NCBI GenBank assembly: GCA_900469625.1
Contig: UBXV01000004.1
Coordinates: forward strand, 25,755 to 89,754
Length of the DNA stretch: 64,000 nt
Source: Hyphomicrobiales bacterium
GTDB lineage: Bacteria > Pseudomonadota > Alphaproteobacteria > Rhizobiales > Rhizobiaceae
Reading direction: 5' to 3'
In this document: piece after piece, positions 62,817 to 64,000 of the stretch
Layout of the letters: every line of letters begins with the position of its first letter
How positions within the stretch are numbered: the stretch's first letter is position 1
Notes under the pieces: model-generated
What the model was told of the DNA's origin: nothing
Seen by the model: only the letters and a program-made list of their open reading frames with translations
Databases searched by the model: none
Translations under genes and position numbers: made by a program

Positions 62817-63032
62817 AGTTGGTTGACCGATCGGGAGCCGATCGGCTGAGGGGGCCGAGGGTCTTTGCCCCTTCTCTCCCCCAAACAGTCTTTCGCCCAC
62901 CTTCCTTCGCTCCCGCTTCGTGCAGGCGGTTCCCCGCAAAGACTGCTTTCCCCTCCGTCCCCACCGCTCGCGCGGCCCCGGGAAGCAGGACGCGGCCCTG
63001 CTTCGCGGTCCTAAGGAAAAGGAGAAATGATA

Positions 63033-63884
63033 ATGAGCATCTACGCTAGAACCGCCCGCTTTGATACTGGACGCGCTCTCACCGAAGACGAGATGCGTGG
63101 CATCGCACCCTCGATTTTTGCCACCTCGGCGCACGAAAGCCGTTCCGATCGCTTCAAGCCGATCCCGACAATTGAGATCCTGCGTGGCCTCATGAAAGAG
63201 GGCTTCATGCCGGTCGGAGCGCGCCAGTCTGTCAGCCGCACAGAGGGGAAGGCGAATTTTACCAAGCACCTCATTCGGCTTCGCCGTCTCGATGATGGCA
63301 ACGTCTATCACGTCGGCGATACCGTCTGCGAAATCCTTCTCAAGAATGCAAACGATGGAACAAGCGCATACGAGTTGCTCGCCGGGCTTTTCCGCGTGTG
63401 CTGCCTCAATTCGCTCGTTGCGCAAACCGGAACGATCGACGCTATCAAGGTCCGACACTCCGGTGATGTTCAAGGCAAGGTGATCGAGGGAACCTATCGC
63501 GTGCTTGGAGAGGCGGAACGCACGCTCGCGGCGCCGCAGGACTGGTCCGGCTTGAATATGGGGCGTGAAGCAAGGGAAGTCTTGGCTGAGGCTGCGCACG
63601 TCGTCCGGTTTGGCGACGCCGAAGGCTCGGCGACCAGCCCGATAAAGCCAGAACAATTGCTGGTGCCTCGCCGCATCGAGGATCGGGCAGAAGATCTTTG
63701 GACCGTGTGGAACGTCGTTCAGGAGAATAGCATCAAGGGCGGATTGCGCGGCTTAAAGCGTGACGAATTCGGCAGAGCGCGCCGATCGACGTCTCGACCG
63801 ATCAACGGGATCGATCAGGACATCAAGCTCAACAAGGCTCTTTGGCTGATTGGCCAAAGGATGGCCGCACTGCTCCGCCACTGA
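63033..63884 (+). CDS. DUF932 domain protein
   Basis: A 283-residue DUF932 protein, common on plasmids and mobile elements and of unknown function. RFKPIPTIEILRGLMKEGFM and FRVCCLNSLVAQTG are typical. AAGGAG is eight bases before ATG 63033; ATG 63027 would be too close. The protein may take part in plasmid maintenance or DNA processing; this is inference. Confidence 0.82.
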   Translation: MSIYARTARFDTGRALTEDEMRGIAPSIFATSAHESRSDRFKPIPTIEILRGLMKEGFMPVGARQSVSRTEGKANFTKHLIRLRRLDDGNVYHVGDTVCEILLKNANDGTSAYELLAGLFRVCCLNSLVAQTGTIDAIKVRHSGDVQGKVIEGTYRVLGEAERTLAAPQDWSGLNMGREAREVLAEAAHVVRFGDAEGSATSPIKPEQLLVPRRIEDRAEDLWTVWNVVQENSIKGGLRGLKRDEFGRARRSTSRPINGIDQDIKLNKALWLIGQRMAALLRH

Positions 63885-63887
63885 CTC

Positions 63888-63919
63888 TCTCGCGGCCGAT
63901 TGATCTCGCGGCCGATTGA
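63888..63919. repeat. Two tandem 16-base units
   Basis: TCTCGCGGCCGATTGA occurs twice in direct succession, three bases after the DUF932 stop codon. Confidence 0.75.
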
Positions 63920-63966
63920 TCGCCTTGCGTCCGGTAATCCAACTGGACGCGAGGTCACCCCGTGTC

Positions 63967-63997
63967 TTGAGGGGCGCCCCAAAGCCCCGCCCCTCAA
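63967..63997. other. Strong hairpin at the right edge
   Basis: TTGAGGGGCG and CGCCCCTCAA form a perfect ten-base-pair stem with an 11-base loop. It may be a terminator for DUF932, but no T-tract is seen before the window ends. Confidence 0.5.
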
Positions 63998-64000
63998 ACT

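Larger units (their letters stand above)
62067..63032. other. Long region with a direct repeat and no supported gene
   Basis: About 965 bases; see the repeat entries at 62251 and 62663. Frames crossing it on the minus strand (62215-62469 and 62539-62964) mirror the repeat and are not supported. AAGGAG before DUF932 lies at its right end. Confidence 0.5.

Noticed and set aside
62712..63656. A 314-residue minus-strand frame
   Set aside because: It is antisense to the DUF932 gene and runs through repeat copy 2.
1..64000. CRISPR arrays, tRNA/rRNA genes, intact insertion sequences
   Set aside because: No regularly spaced repeat series, cloverleaf-like sequence or transposase was seen on reading; a tRNA scan and an IS database search would settle this.

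Overview
The window looks like an accessory replicon (megaplasmid or chromid) of a Rhizobiales alphaproteobacterium, most likely Sinorhizobium/Ensifer, Rhizobium or a close relative. The reasons are the four-copy Ku set with LigD, the imuA-imuB-dnaE2 mutagenesis cassette with an alphaproteobacterial LexA box, three HWE/HisKA_2 histidine kinases, a DUF932 plasmid-type gene, a HipA/HipB pair, and many small rhizobial-type stress proteins. No rRNA, tRNA, CRISPR array or intact insertion sequence was seen.

Layout. 1-986: 5'-truncated view of a penicillin-binding glycosyltransferase gene. 1.2-2.1 kb: DUF4242-cyclase fusion. 2.5-5.5 kb: first Ku dyad plus small genes. 5.5-17.9 kb: a mosaic of stress and envelope genes (esterase, GAF-HWE kinase, PRC-barrel protein, intradiol dioxygenase-like protein, YciF, L,D-transpeptidase, SDR, alkyladenine glycosylase, DUF763) and gene remnants. 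18.0-25.1 kb: PQQ-type sugar dehydrogenase divergent from a caa3-like oxidase operon (coxB, fused coxA-coxC, ctaG, multihaem cytochrome). 25.2-37.3 kb: nucleotidyltransferase-fold gene behind a twin palindrome, a frameshifted hydrolase, MgtC, two more histidine kinases, a single-domain response regulator, and many small proteins. 37.5-44.3 kb: YihY, LigD, second Ku dyad, XthA. 44.3-50.8 kb: SRAP peptidase and imuA-imuB-dnaE2. 51.8-60.0 kb: an unusual aromatic-metabolism cluster (LysR, DMT exporter, PhzS-like monooxygenase, methyltransferase, extradiol dioxygenase, aminotransferase, NIPSNAP, dehydroshikimate-dehydratase-like protein). 60.4-64 kb: HipA-HipB, a long direct repeat and DUF932.

Two regulatory themes tie the window together. 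The first is the general stress response. Seven sites match GGAAC-N16/17-CGTT exactly and sit just upstream of genes. Three more start with TGAAC, and seven fit only the relaxed GGAAC-N18/19-TT form. About one strict match is expected by chance in 64 kb. The targets include both Ku dyads, the PRC-barrel protein, the L,D-transpeptidase, YciF, LigD (relaxed site) and a series of small unknown proteins. The second theme is SOS: a GAAC-N7-GAAC box precedes imuA. Together these suggest a genome-maintenance and stationary-phase survival region, with end joining, base excision, translesion synthesis and abasic-site protection, next to a transferable metabolic cluster at the right end.
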